A DNA stretch of 42,503 nucleotides from Terriglobia bacterium (lineage in GTDB: Bacteria; Acidobacteriota; Terriglobia; Acidiferrales; UBA7541), in the NCBI GenBank assembly GCA_020073375.1, contig JAIQFG010000044.1, positions 1-42,503 of the forward strand, read 5' to 3'. Position numbers and translations under genes: made by a program. A model generated the notes under the pieces. The model had not been told where the DNA came from. It was given only the letters and a program-made list of their open reading frames with translations, and ran no database searches. Shown one piece after another: positions 41,262 through 42,503 of this stretch; position 1 is the first letter of the stretch; each line of letters begins with the position of its first letter.

Positions 41262-42503
41262 TTACATTTTTTCGGGCGCATCAATGCCAAGCAATTCCAG
41301 CGCAGCCACAAGCTGAACCTCGACAAGCCGGCTGAGCTGCAATAAAAATGTCTTCTTCGCGGGGTCCTCTTCCGCAAGCACACGGTAATGGTGGTAGAAA
41401 AGATTAAACGCCTGCGCCAGCTGAAACGCGTACTTGGCGATGAACGCGGGCTCCTGCGCTCCAACGGCAGCCTCGATCTGTGTGCCGAGCGATCCCGCCA
41501 GCAGCACCAACTCCCAATACGCATTGCCGTCGGTTCCAGTCAGCAATGCAGCGGCAGCCGTCAGATCCACCCGTGCAAGAGACGCCATTGCAAAATCCGG
41601 TTGCTGCTCGCGCAGCTTCCGGAAAATATTCCGGGCGCGAACCACGGCGTACTGGCAATACGGCCCGGTTTCCCCCTCAAAGCTGAGCGCATCCTTGAAA
41701 TCGAAGGCGATAATCGCCGTGCGCGTGAATTTCAGTAGAAAATAACGCAGCGCGCCGATGGCGATGGCGTGCGCGATCCCGGTTTGTTCGACGGCGGGCA
41801 ATTCCGGGTGGCGCTCGGCGACTTCGGCCAGCGCGGCGGCTTCCAGACGGTCTAATAAATCGTCCGCCTTCACGCCCAGGCCTTTTCTCCCGCTGACTTC
41901 GACGTACGGTTTCTTCGAGTCTTCCTCGCTGAGCGTGTAGCCGAGTTCGCGGGCGCAGCGCGGGGTGAGCGCCACGATTTCGTACGAAAAATGGATCGAC
42001 CGGTCGGCCGCGTCGTTGAAACCGAGCGCTCGCAGTCCCGCCACCACCACGTTTTGCAGGTATGCCTGCCGCGCGTCAATCACGTTGTAGACGATTGCGG
42101 CCTTTCCAAACGCGGGCGCGGACGGATCGCCGCCGCTAGAAATGCTCGACCACAGCGTGCGGCCGTCCGCGTACGTGTGAAATTTCTCGTATTGGAAATC
42201 CTTGCCCAGCAGGCCGAATTTCCACAGCTGGTAGGCGATGTCTTTTCCGACATACGTGACCGTCCCGTTCGACCGCACAATAATTTTCGCGTCGTCGTCC
42301 TCGCTGCCGCCTTCGGCGGGGGCGGCGGCATTGCCTGTATCATCGGTGCGCATCACCCAGCAGCCCGCGTTCTTGCCCGACGCCGCCAGGTGAATCGCGT
42401 TCCGCTGTTTCAACTGCTCAAACGCCGCGTCCCAGAATTTCAAATGCAGAATTTCGCTCTCGCGCGGCAATAAATCGTACTCAATCCCCAGCCGTTCCAT
42501 CGT
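41262..42503 (-). CDS. argS: Arginyl-tRNA synthetase, C-terminal part, open at the right edge
   Basis: The last 413 or so residues; the N-terminal part with the HIGH motif lies beyond the window. KIIVRSNGTVTYVGKDIAYQLWKFGLLGKDF and the catalytic-core end YVEVSGRKGLGVKADDLLDRL are typical of class Ia ArgS, followed by the DALR anticodon-binding domain (from about residue 285, LSFEGETGPYCQYAVVRARNIFRKL, ending LVEVQLVAALELLGIDAPEKM). The enzyme charges tRNA-Arg. The frame is open through position 42503, so the ATG at 42500 is internal. The reverse transcriptase gene follows on the same strand after 302 bases. Confidence 0.95.
   Translation of the reverse strand, partial: TMERLGIEYDLLPRESEILHLKFWDAAFEQLKQRNAIHLAASGKNAGCWVMRTDDTGNAAAPAEGGSEDDDAKIIVRSNGTVTYVGKDIAYQLWKFGLLGKDFQYEKFHTYADGRTLWSSISSGGDPSAPAFGKAAIVYNVIDARQAYLQNVVVAGLRALGFNDAADRSIHFSYEIVALTPRCARELGYTLSEEDSKKPYVEVSGRKGLGVKADDLLDRLEAAALAEVAERHPELPAVEQTGIAHAIAIGALRYFLLKFTRTAIIAFDFKDALSFEGETGPYCQYAVVRARNIFRKLREQQPDFAMASLARVDLTAAAALLTGTDGNAYWELVLLAGSLGTQIEAAVGAQEPAFIAKYAFQLAQAFNLFYHHYRVLAEEDPAKKTFLLQLSRLVEVQLVAALELLGIDAPEKM

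Noticed and set aside
1..42503. CRISPR array
   Set aside because: The repeats here are palindromic and paired or single, without regularly spaced identical direct repeats, and no cas genes are present.
1..42503. tRNA or rRNA genes
   Set aside because: No sequence with tRNA arms or rRNA-conserved stretches was recognised in any gap by eye; a covariance-model search would settle this.

Overview
The window is a GC-rich chromosomal segment, most likely from an acidobacterium (Acidobacteriota, class Terriglobia/Acidobacteriia or a relative). This is inferred from gene content rather than from a marker gene. It carries two giant secreted sedolisin (S53) proteases with Ig-like tails, a cytochrome c/Vgb-type propeller fusion, several PilZ proteins, an S55 (SpoIVB-like) peptidase in an apparently diderm cell, a POTRA protein, and many short palindromic repeats between genes.

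Layout. 1-7.1 kb: the end of an unknown plus-strand gene, then small exported or stress proteins (cytochrome c/propeller protein, PEBP, lectin-like protein, hypothetical, fasciclin, Dps), a ketopantoate-reductase-like enzyme and an ABM monooxygenase. 7.2-11.7 kb: alpha-glucan phosphorylase, SnoaL/NTF2-like protein, dienelactone hydrolase and two overlapping PilZ-like genes. 12.0-19.9 kb: two sedolisin proteases in tandem. 20.0-21.5 kb: a fold-type II PLP dehydratase/racemase diverging from a canonical PilZ gene. 21.6-35.9 kb: a 14-kb run of ten genes all on the minus strand. In transcription order these are APC permease, PLC/S1-P1-like protein, adenosine-deaminase-family enzyme and purS (overlapping or nearly so), then glmS, POTRA protein, TPR-thioredoxin, FKBP isomerase, S55 peptidase and a secreted propeller. 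The second half of this run looks like an envelope-biogenesis and protein-folding set. 36.0-39.3 kb: beta-hydroxyacid dehydrogenase, 6-oxocamphor-hydrolase-like crotonase and a metallo-beta-lactamase-fold protein on the plus strand. 39.5-41.0 kb: an AT-richer reverse transcriptase gene. 41.3 kb to the end: the 3' part of argS, open at the right edge.

Two things stand out. First, the reverse transcriptase (YIDD active site, a helical C-terminal half of about 220 residues, no maturase domain) resembles the UG/Abi (DRT, defence-associated) class. It is preceded by about 300 bases of unusually AT-rich, hairpin-containing non-coding sequence, so a single-gene antiphage system with an RNA partner is a reasonable hypothesis. 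Second, the intergenic regions are full of palindromic elements of several families. Several sit exactly at stop codons: in purS and the beta-hydroxyacid dehydrogenase gene the TAG stop is the first part of the element, and the element then forms a hairpin followed by a T-run. They behave like mobile terminators. Other elements keep a tail or loop constant while the stem changes on both sides, which points to selection on structure.
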